NCBI GenBank assembly: GCA_963801195.1
Contig: CAWDDX010000003.1
Span: forward strand, 868,001-932,000
DNA: 64,000 nt
Reading direction: 5' to 3'
Source: SZUA-36 sp963801195
GTDB taxonomy: Bacteria; Pseudomonadota; Gammaproteobacteria; Xanthomonadales; SZUA-36
Each line of letters starts with the position of its first letter. Position 1 is the first letter of the stretch. The translations under genes were made by a program, and so were the position numbers. Shown here in pieces: positions 1-9,310 of this stretch. Below the pieces are notes generated by a model. The model did no database searches and was not told where the DNA came from. It saw only the letters and a program-made list of their open reading frames with translations.

Positions 1-138
1 TCGCACATCGTGATCGATGTCGCGCAGGGCAGGGGCGCAAGTTTCTCGCTCGAAATCCCGCTCGGTTTAAGATTCATGGCCGTATCCAGGATATTTACGG
101 ATGATGAATTGGCCAGGCTTAGACCGTTGGAGCCTTAG
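1..138 (+). CDS. C-terminal end of an unidentified protein (5' truncated)
   Basis: Frame 1 is open from the first base to a TAG at 136-138 and encodes 45 residues ending in FTDDELARLRPLEP. The composition looks like a genuine protein tail. The short stretch GRGASFSLEIPL faintly recalls the end of a sensor-kinase ATPase domain, but that is too weak to name a family. The start lies outside the window. It may be fortuitous. Confidence 0.35.
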   Translation, partial: SHIVIDVAQGRGASFSLEIPLGLRFMAVSRIFTDDELARLRPLEP

Positions 139-196
139 GTATGCTGCACTGCGTTCGACTGCCGCCAATTTGACCAACAACGACGACAGCAATGTT

Positions 197-568
197 ATGC
201 AGTCCATGCTGATGGCTGCATGCCACTGCGGCGCCGTGCACCTGGAGGTTGATAAAAAGCCGGAATCGCTGACGGAGTGTACCTGCTCGATTTGTCACCG
301 CCTGGGGGCGCAGTGGGCGCATTACACCCGTGGGCAAGTCCGTATTACGGGGTCGGCAGATGCGAGGGTCGCTTATATGTGGGGTGACAGATGCATCGAG
401 TTCTATCATTGTAAAATCTGCGGTTGCACGACCCATTATGAAAGTGTTGAAAAGGAAAAGGACAGCCGGGTTTCCATCAACACGCGGATGATGCGCAGGG
501 AAGATACTTCGGGAATTCCTGTGAGGAAGTTTGACGGTGCGGATACCTGGGGGTTTATCGAAGAGTAA
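197..568 (+). CDS. GFA/CENP-V family zinc-binding protein
   Basis: Small protein of the GFA (glutathione-dependent formaldehyde-activating enzyme-like) fold. The zinc-ligand pattern is visible: CHCGAV near the N terminus, then CTCSICH, then CKICGCTTHYE towards the C terminus. Members bind zinc in a beta-sandwich; the biochemical role of most is unknown and I do not claim formaldehyde activity. The open frame extends upstream to 101, but the family begins just before the first CxC pair, so an ATG at 197, 206 or 212 is likely; none has a good ribosome-binding site. A second member lies at 5089-5511. It is convergent with the small secreted-protein gene downstream. Confidence 0.75.
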   Translation: MQSMLMAACHCGAVHLEVDKKPESLTECTCSICHRLGAQWAHYTRGQVRITGSADARVAYMWGDRCIEFYHCKICGCTTHYESVEKEKDSRVSINTRMMRREDTSGIPVRKFDGADTWGFIEE

Positions 569-587
569 AAAAGTGTCAGGCCGGAGC

Positions 588-629
588 GGGCTTCACGGTG
601 CAACGCACCTCCTTCCGCTTGTGAAGCCC
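588..629. terminator. Nested stem-loop between convergent genes
   Basis: GGGCTTCAC (588-596) pairs with GTGAAGCCC (621-629), and inside it GGTGC (597-601) pairs with GCACC (605-609). It lies between the stops of the GFA gene (568) and the reverse-strand gene ending at 652, so it could terminate both. A clear T tract is missing, so this is a candidate only. Confidence 0.4.
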
Positions 630-651
630 TCCCCCCGAAAAACTTTCAGTT

Positions 652-1008
652 TTATTCAGCCTTGGCTATCCGGTTGCCCTCTTCACCGTAATCCAGGGGC
701 AAATTGTTTAACCTGAGAGCACGACCCCGCCTGTCTACGATGCAATCCATCTTCGAAACCAGCTCGTTGTTTTGGGGGTTTCTTGCGAACAGGGTGATGA
801 CCTCCCTCGCCCTCAAATCCCTGTCAAAGTTATCACTGGCGGAATTCAGCGAATAACCCACCTGGGTGCCGCTGGATTCGGATAGTTCTCCGACCAGCGC
901 ATCGACACAGGCTACCAGGCCGACATGACCCGCGGTTGCGTGAGTGTGAAAAGACGCCATTGACATGGCCGCGGCAGATCCAATAACAATTAACTTTTTG
1001 CTGTTCAT
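652..1008 (-). CDS. Small exported protein of unknown function
   Basis: 118 residues starting at the ATG at 1008, which has a strong GGAGGAG ribosome-binding site 6-8 bases upstream; the longer open frame to 1104 lacks one. The N terminus (MNSKKLIVIGSAAAMSMASF, then HTHATA) is a classical Sec signal peptide with probable cleavage after the ATA, giving a mature periplasmic protein of about 95 residues. Two cysteines (in LVACVDA and KMDCIVD) could form a disulfide. The family is not recognised. It is followed on the same strand by nothing; the LysR gene lies upstream and is separately initiated. Confidence 0.65.
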   Translation of the reverse strand: MNSKKLIVIGSAAAMSMASFHTHATAGHVGLVACVDALVGELSESSGTQVGYSLNSASDNFDRDLRAREVITLFARNPQNNELVSKMDCIVDRRGRALRLNNLPLDYGEEGNRIAKAE

Positions 1009-1110
1009 GATTAATCTCCTCCGTTGACTGTGCTTTGAACACGCCTTGGAGGTTAGTGACGGTCCGGCCGGCTTACAAACGGGTTTTAATCGTGTATACC
1101 CCAAGTAATT

Positions 1111-2001
1111 TCATGCATCGGTCTGAAACTCCCGGATGATCCACCTGATGAGGTTGACGATATCGAGGCGCTCTGACTCCTCGGGCCGGTGCGCAGGGTA
1201 GAAGTGCTCATCCGTAATCCACTCTGTTTCGAACACCCTTTGCAACGCGCCCGAAACAAACCAATTCTTGCTCAAGGGCCAGGAAACTATGGCAAATCCG
1301 AGACCCTGGGCCGCGGCCTGAACGACGGTTGACATCGAATCAAATCGCAGTATTTTGCCGGCGACTGGCACCTCTATATCCAGGGCTTTTGCCCAGTTGC
1401 TCCACGCGTGGGGGCGGTTCTCATGTACGATAAGCGTCTGACCGTTAAGGCTTTTAAACGTTGAGTTGTCGAACGCTTTCAGCAGGGAAAGCGCCGCCGC
1501 AACCACCAGTCGCCGGGCAAACAGCCGGTAGGTGACCAGGTCCGGCCAGTCACCGGAACCCAACAGTATCGACAGGTCCGTTTCGGCCAAATGTTCCTTC
1601 ACCAGGCTGTGTTGCGTGCTGACGCGGATATCGGTGTCCGGCATGATGGCCTGGAAATCGTGCAATTTGGGCAAAAGGATTTCGTTGGCAAAGAATGGCG
1701 GCACGCAAAGACGGATCATTCCCCTGCCGTATTGTGCCCATAATTGGTGCGTTTCCATCTCGAGGCGGGAAAACATACCATCGAGAAATTCAAAATAGTT
1801 CCTACCCGTTTCGGTGAACTCAAGCGCCCTCGTTTTGCGCACAAACAGGTCCAGGCCGAGGAATGACTCCAGGTGTTTGACCTGGTGGCTAACCGCGGAT
1901 GGTGTGATGTAGAGTTCATCTGCGGCCAGCTTGAAACTTAAATGTTTACCCGCCACCTGGAAGCCGCGCAGGGCCCGCAGCGATGGCAGTTTTTTTGTCA
2001 T
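1111..2001 (-). CDS. LysR-family transcriptional regulator, GcvA-like
   Basis: About 296 residues. The N-terminal winged helix-turn-helix is typical of the GcvA branch: LPSLRALRGFQVAGKHLSF followed by AADELYITPSAVSHQVKHLE. The remainder is a substrate-binding effector domain with the LRLCVPP-like start (MIRLCVPPFFANEILLP). ATG codons at 2001, 2007 and 2013 are all possible; the ORF continues upstream without homology. LysR proteins bind DNA as tetramers and respond to a small-molecule co-inducer. The target is unknown; it does not stand divergently to an obvious partner, and the upstream region is occupied by repeats. Confidence 0.88.
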   Translation of the reverse strand: MTKKLPSLRALRGFQVAGKHLSFKLAADELYITPSAVSHQVKHLESFLGLDLFVRKTRALEFTETGRNYFEFLDGMFSRLEMETHQLWAQYGRGMIRLCVPPFFANEILLPKLHDFQAIMPDTDIRVSTQHSLVKEHLAETDLSILLGSGDWPDLVTYRLFARRLVVAAALSLLKAFDNSTFKSLNGQTLIVHENRPHAWSNWAKALDIEVPVAGKILRFDSMSTVVQAAAQGLGFAIVSWPLSKNWFVSGALQRVFETEWITDEHFYPAHRPEESERLDIVNLIRWIIREFQTDA

Positions 2002-2072
2002 GTTCATTGGCATCACACCATTCGTTAACGCAAAGAACGATTGGTGCAATAACCACGCCAAAGAAAAATGAC

Positions 2073-2326
2073 GTCATCCCGGCGCAGGCCTCCCAAACCC
2101 AGCACCTCCCCACCATCAAGCACCGTCATCCCGGCGCAGGCGGGACCTCCCTCCGTTTAACTGGAATCGTCATCCCGGCGCAGGCCGGGATCTCCAAACG
2201 TTTCCGTAATCTTTAAAGAAGCCCCAAATAAGCGCTCTGCTAATCTTATGGAGGTCCCGGCCTGCGCCGGGATGACGATGCCAATAGGGCCGTTCGGAGT
2301 GTGTCCCGGCCTGCGCCGGGATGACA
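2073..2326. repeat. Cluster of five dispersed GC-rich repeats (three direct, two inverted)
   Basis: The core GTCATCCCGGCGCAGG occurs three times on the + strand (from about 2073, 2125 and 2169) and twice in inverted form ending at 2276 and 2325. The third forward copy, with the extension CCGGGATCTCC, and the inverted copies are complementary and could fold into a long hairpin. The cluster fills the gap between the LysR start and the aldehyde dehydrogenase stop. A related unit is found as a tandem array at 53634-53811, so this is a genome-wide interspersed repeat. No transposase is adjacent. Confidence 0.8.
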
Positions 2327-2329
2327 GTG

Positions 2330-3907
2330 CTAATTAATACGGGCGTTTGTGAGCTCGCCGTTCACCATGCGGTAAATTCCCAACGGATTGTCATTTTTCA
2401 GGGCGTCCGGAAGCAAACGGTCCGGCGTGTCCTGGTAGGCAACGAATCGGGCGAAACGTACGATCGCGCCGACGCCGACACTGGTCGCAGTGGAAACCGA
2501 CGAGGCGGGATAAGGGCCGCCGTGTTGCTGCGAGGGGCAGACTTCGACGCCTGTCGGGTAACCGTTACAGATGACACGACCGGCTTTTTGCTCCAGCACA
2601 TTGTAGAGATCTGCGGCCAGTTTACTGTCTTCATCGGCATGTACGCTTGCGGTCAGGTTGCCATTCAGGCTTTTGGCAACCTGCATGATCTGTGTCTCAT
2701 CGTCACACACGACATACAACGTGACCGGGCCAAACACTTCTTCCGATAAGGTTTTATCGGCCAGAAAATCACTGGCGCGGGTTTTAAATACCGCGTTTGG
2801 CGGTGTCATGCTGCCCGCTTCAAAGTCTGCCTCGTTCAGCCACTCCACGTGCGGATGGCTTTTCAGCCGCTCGAGACCGTGGTGCAGGGACGCCGCGATC
2901 TGCGGGTTGAGAAGATAGCCGCGTGGCGCTTCCGACAGTTTGTTCTTTAATGCGGTTTCAAAAACTTCGCTGGCAACCGAGACCGCCAGGCCGGGTGACG
3001 TGCAAAACTGGCCTGTACCCATACACACCGAACCGCTCAACCCGGCTGCGATACGCTCGGCCTGTGCCTCGAGCGTTTTAGGTCCGATAAGCAGGGGGTT
3101 AACACTCCCCATCTCGGCGAAGACCGGAATCGGCCTTGACCGTGCCGCCGCGATATCCATCAATGCGCGGCCACCCCTTTCCGACCCGGTAAAACCCACG
3201 GCCTGCACCAATGGATGCCTCACCAGGCCTGCACCCAGTTCGTTACCGGTGCCTTGCAGTAGAGAGAACACGCCACCGGGAATGCCGCATTTCTCCACGG
3301 CACTGGCGATCGCGTGGGCAAACAACTCCGATGTGGCGGGATGTGCTGGATGTCCCTTGACGATGACCGGGTTGCCGGCAGCGAGAGCGGATGCGGTATC
3401 GCCACCGGGCAAGCTGAAAGCAAAGGGAAAATTGGAGGCGCCGAAAACGGCAACTGGACCGATGGCTTTCATCATGCGGCGCAGGTCCGGTTTCGGTACC
3501 GGAGCCCGGTCCGGCAGGGCCGTATCTATGCTGGCCTGCACCCACTCACCTTTTTTCGCCAGTTCGGCAAAGGCCCTGAGCTGAGCGCAGGTACGTCCGC
3601 GCTCACCGGTAAGACGGACCCGGCCCAGTCCGGTTTCGGAATCCGCCACTTTCAATAACTGGTCGCCCAGCACTTCAATCTCATCGGCGATTGCGCCAAG
3701 GAAAGTACCGATGGTTCTGCCGTCGAGTCGGCGGTACTTCTGAAAAGCCTTTTCCGCTGCCTGCGCTGCCAGTTCGATCTCTTCCGCTCCGCAGGTCGTA
3801 AAGTTGTACATCGATGCCTGTGTATAGGGGTTGAACGACTGGAAGCTTTCGCCCCGTGGTCTCACCCACTGGCCCGCGACAAAGGATTTCCCTGTAATTT
3901 CGATCAT
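2330..3907 (-). CDS. Aldehyde dehydrogenase, alpha-ketoglutaric semialdehyde dehydrogenase type
   Basis: 525 residues with all catalytic residues of the ALDH superfamily: Asn159 (GASNFPFAF), Glu265 (VFAEMGSVNP) and the nucleophile Cys302 (GTGQFCTSPG). The N terminus (ITGKSFVAGQWV) and overall sequence match the KGSADH/2,5-dioxovalerate dehydrogenase branch, which oxidises 2,5-dioxopentanoate to 2-oxoglutarate with NAD(P)+ in non-phosphorylative pentose, hexarate and hydroxyproline breakdown. None of those pathway genes is adjacent, so the substrate is inferred only from the family. An AAGGA ribosome-binding site precedes the ATG. Confidence 0.88.
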   Translation of the reverse strand: MIEITGKSFVAGQWVRPRGESFQSFNPYTQASMYNFTTCGAEEIELAAQAAEKAFQKYRRLDGRTIGTFLGAIADEIEVLGDQLLKVADSETGLGRVRLTGERGRTCAQLRAFAELAKKGEWVQASIDTALPDRAPVPKPDLRRMMKAIGPVAVFGASNFPFAFSLPGGDTASALAAGNPVIVKGHPAHPATSELFAHAIASAVEKCGIPGGVFSLLQGTGNELGAGLVRHPLVQAVGFTGSERGGRALMDIAAARSRPIPVFAEMGSVNPLLIGPKTLEAQAERIAAGLSGSVCMGTGQFCTSPGLAVSVASEVFETALKNKLSEAPRGYLLNPQIAASLHHGLERLKSHPHVEWLNEADFEAGSMTPPNAVFKTRASDFLADKTLSEEVFGPVTLYVVCDDETQIMQVAKSLNGNLTASVHADEDSKLAADLYNVLEQKAGRVICNGYPTGVEVCPSQQHGGPYPASSVSTATSVGVGAIVRFARFVAYQDTPDRLLPDALKNDNPLGIYRMVNGELTNARIN

Positions 3908-4199
3908 TATTTGATTCCTTCAATAAAAACGGTCTATCCGTAAAATACGCGCGCAATAAATTCTTTTCCCAGGTCGCAACAAGGCGTATTGCCATTGATC
4001 CGTGAACAGACAAATATAACAGTTCCGGCCGCTCGAAGTATCCGCTGTGCTGGTAATATTTTGAGCGACAAGCTAGTCTGAGAGTACAAATCCGAAAACC
4101 GGGCTATGGGGTGAGCAACTTCAGAATAACAAAAATGAATGGTGTCATGCTTTCAATGATTCTTTGCATCTGCAGTTAAACTCAGGACGTCATCGTTCG

Positions 4200-5039
4200 A
4201 TGTCATACGTGCGAATCGTCACATTGACCTCCATGGCGATGGTTGCGTTTGCGGGTAACTCACTTCTCTGCCGGCAGGCTCTTATACATACCGCTATTGA
4301 TCCGGCCAGTTTTACCGCCATCCGCCTTGTATCCGGCGCACTGATGTTGTGGCTGGTGGTACGAATGAAGCAGAAAGCCCCGGCCGGCAAGGGTAGCTGG
4401 CCTTCGGCCTTCGCACTGTTTGCCTACGCGGCCGGTTTCTCATTTGCCTATGTCAGTCTGCCTGCGGCCAGCGGCGCCCTGCTGCTTTTTGGCGCGGTCC
4501 AGGCGACCATGATTGGCCATGGTATCTGGAAGGGCGAGCGTTTGCGGCCATTGCAGCTTGTTGGTGTGGCGCTCGCATTTGGCGGGCTTGTCGGATTGTT
4601 GCTGCCGGGATTATCAGCCCCGCCGCTGCTGGGCGCCCTATTGATGATAGGCGCGGGAGTCGCCTGGGGTGTGTATTCCCTGCGCGGCAAAGGTGCAGGT
4701 GACCCGACCCGGGTGACGGCTGGCAATTTCATGCGTGCCGTTCCGATCACGCTCGCCCTGAGTTTGCTCATGCTGAATTTCACATCGGTGGATGCTGCCG
4801 GATTTTATTACGCCATCGCTTCCGGGGCGCTCGCTTCCGGCATGGGTTATGCCATCTGGTATACGGCTTTGCCCGCATTGAAAAACACCAGTGCAGCCAG
4901 CGTGCAGCTCAGTGTTCCGGTCATCGCGGCGCTTGGCGGTATCGTTTTCCTGGGTGAGCCCATGACGCTGCGATTGATCATGGCGTCGGTTGCTATACTG
5001 GGTGGAATCGCACTGGTGATCGTTCAAAAACGATTGTAG
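4200..5039 (+). CDS. EamA/DMT-superfamily inner-membrane transporter
   Basis: 279 residues, almost entirely hydrophobic with about ten predicted membrane helices in two EamA repeats. The first repeat carries the family opening (VAFAGNSLLCRQALIHTAIDP) and the second starts near LLGALLMIGAGVAWGVYSL. EamA proteins are metabolite exporters, but the substrate cannot be read from sequence. The ATG at 4200 fits the expected N terminus; an in-frame ATG at 4164 adds 12 residues without homology. It is monocistronic, followed after 49 bases by a separately initiated gene. Confidence 0.85.
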   Translation: MSYVRIVTLTSMAMVAFAGNSLLCRQALIHTAIDPASFTAIRLVSGALMLWLVVRMKQKAPAGKGSWPSAFALFAYAAGFSFAYVSLPAASGALLLFGAVQATMIGHGIWKGERLRPLQLVGVALAFGGLVGLLLPGLSAPPLLGALLMIGAGVAWGVYSLRGKGAGDPTRVTAGNFMRAVPITLALSLLMLNFTSVDAAGFYYAIASGALASGMGYAIWYTALPALKNTSAASVQLSVPVIAALGGIVFLGEPMTLRLIMASVAILGGIALVIVQKRL

Positions 5040-5088
5040 GCTGTGATCCGGTTTGAATCGTAAATCAATGTAAGCTGGAGGTTTCGAA

Positions 5089-5511
5089 GTGTCAGGGCAA
5101 AAAGTTAACGGAAGCTGCTTCTGCAGAAAAGTGAGTTACCAGGTCACGGGAAATATGGGGGTGTTTCAATACTGCCATTGCTCACGTTGCCGAAAAATCA
5201 CCGGTAGCGCGCACGCGGCAAACCTGTTTGTATCGCCTGATGATTTTAGCTGGTTGAGCGGTGAAGAATTTGTCGGCAGGTACGATCCGGTGGATACGAA
5301 GTACTTTGCAACCTGTTTTTGTAAAAATTGCGGATCTTCGTTGCCATGGCTATCGAAAAGTGGAAAAGTGGTCATCATCCCGGCAGGAACACTGGATGAT
5401 GACCCCGATATCAAGCCGACCCAGAACCTCTTTTGCGGTTCCCGGCCCGCCTGGTACAAGCACGCCAGCGACTTGCCGGAGTTTGACGAGATGCCGCCGA
5501 GAAAGTCCTAG
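5089..5511 (+). CDS. GFA/CENP-V family zinc-binding protein
   Basis: 140 residues beginning at a GTG at 5089 with a good GGAGG site 8 bases upstream (5076-5080). The ligand pattern is complete: GSCFCRKVSY near the start, CHCSRCRK in the middle and CFCKNCGSSLPW further on. It is a second GFA-like protein in the window, divergent from the one at 197-568, so it is not a recent duplicate. The catalytic role is unproven for this family. Confidence 0.82.
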   Translation: MSGQKVNGSCFCRKVSYQVTGNMGVFQYCHCSRCRKITGSAHAANLFVSPDDFSWLSGEEFVGRYDPVDTKYFATCFCKNCGSSLPWLSKSGKVVIIPAGTLDDDPDIKPTQNLFCGSRPAWYKHASDLPEFDEMPPRKS

Positions 5512-5771
5512 CTTAAGGAGGGTTGCTCCAAAAAGCAGTGGCTCGCACTTTGCGCCTGTTTTTTTCTTTTGAGCGTTCTTAATAGGATCGACAATCGTAT
5601 TGATGCGACTTTAGCAAGCTGGCTGAACAACGAAGCTTACCTGGCTGTTGCAGAGAAGTGGACCGTGTAATTGAGCGTTGACTTATTTAAGATAGTAAGG
5701 ATGTCAATACTTTCTATTGAAACTTGGTGTCTTGCAGATCAAGTTGCCAATCAAAATCGTGAGACCGTCTT

Positions 5772-7436
5772 ATGATGTCGCTGCTCGGTGTGCTCAAGCG
5801 GGCAATATTGCCACTGTTGGCTCTCCTGATTGCCGCATTGGCGGTATGGTACGAGTGGAGCACCGGGTGGCTGTTGTTGACGATGACTATTTGCCTGCCC
5901 ATTGTCATATTGGGTATTTATGACTGGTTCCAGAAAGATTTCACACTGACCCGGAACTATCCGGTTGCCGCACGCATACGATGGTTGTTCTACGATCTGC
6001 GACCGTTTCTGCGGCAATATATCGTTGAGGATGATATCGAAGGTGAGCCTTATGGTTTCGAGGCGCGTAACCTGGTGTATGACCGTTCTCGCGGCGAGAC
6101 TGATACCCACCCGTTTGGTAGCGACCGCGATATGGCTGAAAGTGGTTACTCATGGATCTCCCATTCAATCGAACCGGCGAACGATCCTGATCTGAAGCCA
6201 CGCGTTAAGGTTGGCAATAAACTAACCGCCCGCCCATACAGTGCGTCGGTATTTAACATCTCCGCGATGAGTTTTGGTGCCCTTTCGGCAAAGGCAGTCG
6301 AGGCGCTGAACCTGGGTGCCAGACTTGGCGGCTTTTATCACGACACGGGTGAAGGTGGTTTGAGCGAATACCATCTCAAACACGGTGGCGACATTGTTTG
6401 GGAAATCGGTAGCGGGTATTTCGGTTGCCGCAATCACGATGGCAGCTTCGATCCGCAACAGTTTGCAGAAAGAGCGTGCCGCGACGAGGTCAAGATGATC
6501 GAGGTCAAGCTGAGCCAGGGCGCCAAGCCTGGTCACGGTGGCCTGTTGCCGGCACGCAAGGTTAGCGAGGAAATCGCAAACGTCCGACAGATTGAAGCGC
6601 ACCAGGATTGCCTTTCGCCGCGTGGTCACTCTGCATTTTCCAGCCCTGTTGAACTACTCGAATTCACTGCCAGCCTGCGCGATTTGTCTTCGGGAAAGCC
6701 GGTTGGCCTGAAACTCTGTATCGGTCAGCCACACGAAGTGATGGCCTTGATGAAAGCAATGCTGAAAACCGCGATATATCCTGACTTCATTGTGGTTGAC
6801 GGTGCGGAAGGCGGTACCGGCGCCGCGCCTCTTGAGCTCTCCGACTGGGTCGGCATGCCGTTGAAAGAAGGCTTGATGTTAATGCAGAACGCTCTTGTCG
6901 GCACCGGTCTTAGAAAGCATGTGAAGCTGGCAGCCAGCGGCAAGGTTTATTCCGGTATGGGGCTGGCACACAATATGGCCATGGGGGCCGACTGGTGTAA
7001 TGCTGCCCGCGCTTTCATGTTTTCCATTGGCTGTATTCAGGCGAAGCGTTGCCATACGGGAACCTGTCCGACTGGCATCACAACGCAGGATCCCTGGCGT
7101 CAGCGTGGGTTGGTTGTCGATACTCAGTCTCAACGGGCGGCCCGTTTTCATCAGAAAACGGTAGCCTCTCTGGCCAATATTGTTGCTGCCGCCGGCTTGA
7201 AACACCCGAGTGAACTGCGACCGCATCACCTTACAACACGTGCCAGTGCGATCGAGGTGAGGTCCATGGCCGAACTGCATGCTTTTCTGCCGGAAAATAT
7301 TCTGCTCGATGCGCCGGAGGAAACCCCGTATGCGGCATGGTGGGATGCGGCGGATGCGGACTGCTTTCAACCACGCATCGGCCAGACAGAGAAGATTATC
7401 GAAAACCACAGTCAACGGAGCAAGCAGGAGCACTGA
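5772..7436 (+). CDS. Membrane-anchored FMN-binding glutamate-synthase-like protein
   Basis: 554 residues. Two hydrophobic helices at about residues 10-28 and 32-50 anchor it to the membrane. The rest corresponds to the FMN/iron-sulfur (GltS_FMN) domain of the large subunit of glutamate synthase: a Gly-rich phosphate-binding segment (VVDGAEGGTGAAPLE) and a three-cysteine segment (CIQAKRCHTGTCPTGITTQD) that in GltS holds a 3Fe-4S cluster. The glutaminase domain and the gltD partner are absent, so this is not a normal glutamate synthase; the electron acceptor and substrate are unknown. The next gene starts inside its stop codon (TGATG), implying an operon and translational coupling. Confidence 0.82.
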   Translation: MMSLLGVLKRAILPLLALLIAALAVWYEWSTGWLLLTMTICLPIVILGIYDWFQKDFTLTRNYPVAARIRWLFYDLRPFLRQYIVEDDIEGEPYGFEARNLVYDRSRGETDTHPFGSDRDMAESGYSWISHSIEPANDPDLKPRVKVGNKLTARPYSASVFNISAMSFGALSAKAVEALNLGARLGGFYHDTGEGGLSEYHLKHGGDIVWEIGSGYFGCRNHDGSFDPQQFAERACRDEVKMIEVKLSQGAKPGHGGLLPARKVSEEIANVRQIEAHQDCLSPRGHSAFSSPVELLEFTASLRDLSSGKPVGLKLCIGQPHEVMALMKAMLKTAIYPDFIVVDGAEGGTGAAPLELSDWVGMPLKEGLMLMQNALVGTGLRKHVKLAASGKVYSGMGLAHNMAMGADWCNAARAFMFSIGCIQAKRCHTGTCPTGITTQDPWRQRGLVVDTQSQRAARFHQKTVASLANIVAAAGLKHPSELRPHHLTTRASAIEVRSMAELHAFLPENILLDAPEETPYAAWWDAADADCFQPRIGQTEKIIENHSQRSKQEH

Positions 7437-9151
7437 TGAGTAAAAAGGTATCGGAAATTATCGTCGATACGCTGGTACAGGCGGGTGCCAGACGGTGCTA
7501 CGGCATCGTTGGCGATACCATCAATCATTTTACGGATGCCATTCGTACATCTGACCTGGAGTGGGTGAGCGTGCGACATGAAGAAGTCGGTGCGCTGGCG
7601 GCCGGAGGCGAGGCCTATATGACCGGTGAACTGGCGGTGTGCGCCGGCACGTGTGGTCCGGGCAGCCTGCATTTCCTTAACGGTATCTTTGAGAGCCATC
7701 GCAATGGAGCGCCGGTTGTGTTGATTGCCTCTAACGTTGATCGCCTGGAAGAAGGGCTGAACTTTCTGCAGGAGGTCGACCAGGTAAGGCTGTACGAACA
7801 ATGCTCGGTATTTTGCAAGCGGATATCTCATCCGGGTCAGGCACGGCGGATTACCGTGATGGCGGCGCAGGCAGCACTAACACAAAAAGGCGTGGCCGTG
7901 CTGGTGGTTAACGGCGATATGTTCTCAGAAACTTCCGACGATGATGATAACTGGGCGGTTCACCGGCCGACACCCGTCGTACGACCCGCGAACGACGAGC
8001 TGACGGCACTGGCTGGCATGATTGCCCGGGCACAACGCATCACACTGTATGCGGGTATCGGTGCGCGTGGCGCGCATGATGCGATTGTCGCGCTGGCTGA
8101 CAGGCTGCGGGCGCCCGTGGTGCACACCTCTCGAGCAAAGGAGTTTATCGAGCCGGATAACCCATTCAACGTCGGCATGACGGGCATTCTTGGCAACAGT
8201 GCCGGTATGACAGCGATAGCTGACTGCGACCTGCTAATCTGCATTGGTACCGATTTTGCCTACCGTCAGTTTTATCCGGAGAAAGTCAGGATTGTGCAAA
8301 TAGACTTGAATCCGGGCAACATCGGCAGGCGAACCCCTGTGCACCTGGGACTGGTCGGTGACGCCCGCTACACACTGGAAGCGCTGATCGATCGAATCGA
8401 GGCGCGTACAGACAAAGCACACCTGGAGAGCGCCCTGGGACGATGGAAGGCAGATCAGCAGGAATACGCGTCACGTGGCGACGAGAAAGACGAAAACCTC
8501 ATCCATCCGCAGTTTGTCGCACAAATGCTTGACCGACTGGCTGCAAGCGATGCCATTTTTACCGCGGACGGTGGTTCACCGATGGTGTGGTTGTTGCGTC
8601 ATGTCACTGCCAACGGATCACGCCGGTTTTTGCTTAGCTTGTTGCATGGAACGATGGCGAACGCTTATCCGCAGGCACTCGGCATTGCCAAGGCCTATCC
8701 CCGGAGACAGGTCGTCGCACTTTGCGGCGATGGTGGCCTGACGATGCTGATGGGTGACCTGTTAACACTGGTGCAGCAGAAGATCCCGGTTAAGCTGCTG
8801 GTGTTCAACAACGGCTCACTTGGATTCGTCGAGATGGAACAGCGGGTTGAAGGCTTACTCGACGCCTATACAAACCTCAGTAACCCGGATTTTTCAGAGC
8901 TGGCGAAGGTATGCGGGCTGAGCGGGTACCGGGTTGAAAAGGCGGGGGATTTGGAAAATGAAATGGCCGAATGGCTGGGGCACGAAGGGCCTGCATTGCT
9001 TGATGTACGCGTCAATCGAATGGAATTGGTGATGCCACCCAAAATCGAGCTGAAACATGTCACGTCGACTGCATTATTTGGCGCCAGGGCCGTGTTCAAC
9101 GGTCGTGTGAACGAGCTGATATCTTTGCTTCGAAATAATTTTTTACGCTGA
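7436..9151 (+). CDS. Thiamine-diphosphate-dependent enzyme, pyruvate oxidase/PoxB-like
   Basis: 571 residues starting at the ATG that overlaps the preceding stop by one base. It has the three-domain layout of the PoxB/acetolactate synthase family: an N-terminal pyrimidine-binding domain with the catalytic Glu (VRHEEVGALAAGG), a central FAD/nucleotide-binding-like domain, and a C-terminal domain with the ThDP/Mg motif from GDGG (GLTMLMGDLL) to FNN. It is most like pyruvate:quinone oxidoreductase or pyruvate oxidase, but a short C-terminal lipid-binding tail as in PoxB is not evident. Coupling to a membrane-bound flavoprotein suggests the two form one redox system. Confidence 0.82.
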   Translation: MSKKVSEIIVDTLVQAGARRCYGIVGDTINHFTDAIRTSDLEWVSVRHEEVGALAAGGEAYMTGELAVCAGTCGPGSLHFLNGIFESHRNGAPVVLIASNVDRLEEGLNFLQEVDQVRLYEQCSVFCKRISHPGQARRITVMAAQAALTQKGVAVLVVNGDMFSETSDDDDNWAVHRPTPVVRPANDELTALAGMIARAQRITLYAGIGARGAHDAIVALADRLRAPVVHTSRAKEFIEPDNPFNVGMTGILGNSAGMTAIADCDLLICIGTDFAYRQFYPEKVRIVQIDLNPGNIGRRTPVHLGLVGDARYTLEALIDRIEARTDKAHLESALGRWKADQQEYASRGDEKDENLIHPQFVAQMLDRLAASDAIFTADGGSPMVWLLRHVTANGSRRFLLSLLHGTMANAYPQALGIAKAYPRRQVVALCGDGGLTMLMGDLLTLVQQKIPVKLLVFNNGSLGFVEMEQRVEGLLDAYTNLSNPDFSELAKVCGLSGYRVEKAGDLENEMAEWLGHEGPALLDVRVNRMELVMPPKIELKHVTSTALFGARAVFNGRVNELISLLRNNFLR

Positions 9152-9310
9152 GTATTTTTGAATTTGGGAACTTCCCTGTTGTGGGAAACCGACAGTGACA
9201 ATAGACACCCGGGAGAGGTGGTTGTGCTCAACGAGGTGCAGTTAATCACCGGGTTCATAAGCAGGTGCCGGCTGCCCATCCCGGGTCTGTAGATTTTGTC
9301 AAGCGTCACG

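Noticed and set aside
2940..3584. 214-codon open frame opposite the aldehyde dehydrogenase
   Set aside because: Antisense to a gene with all catalytic residues; no start site or family.
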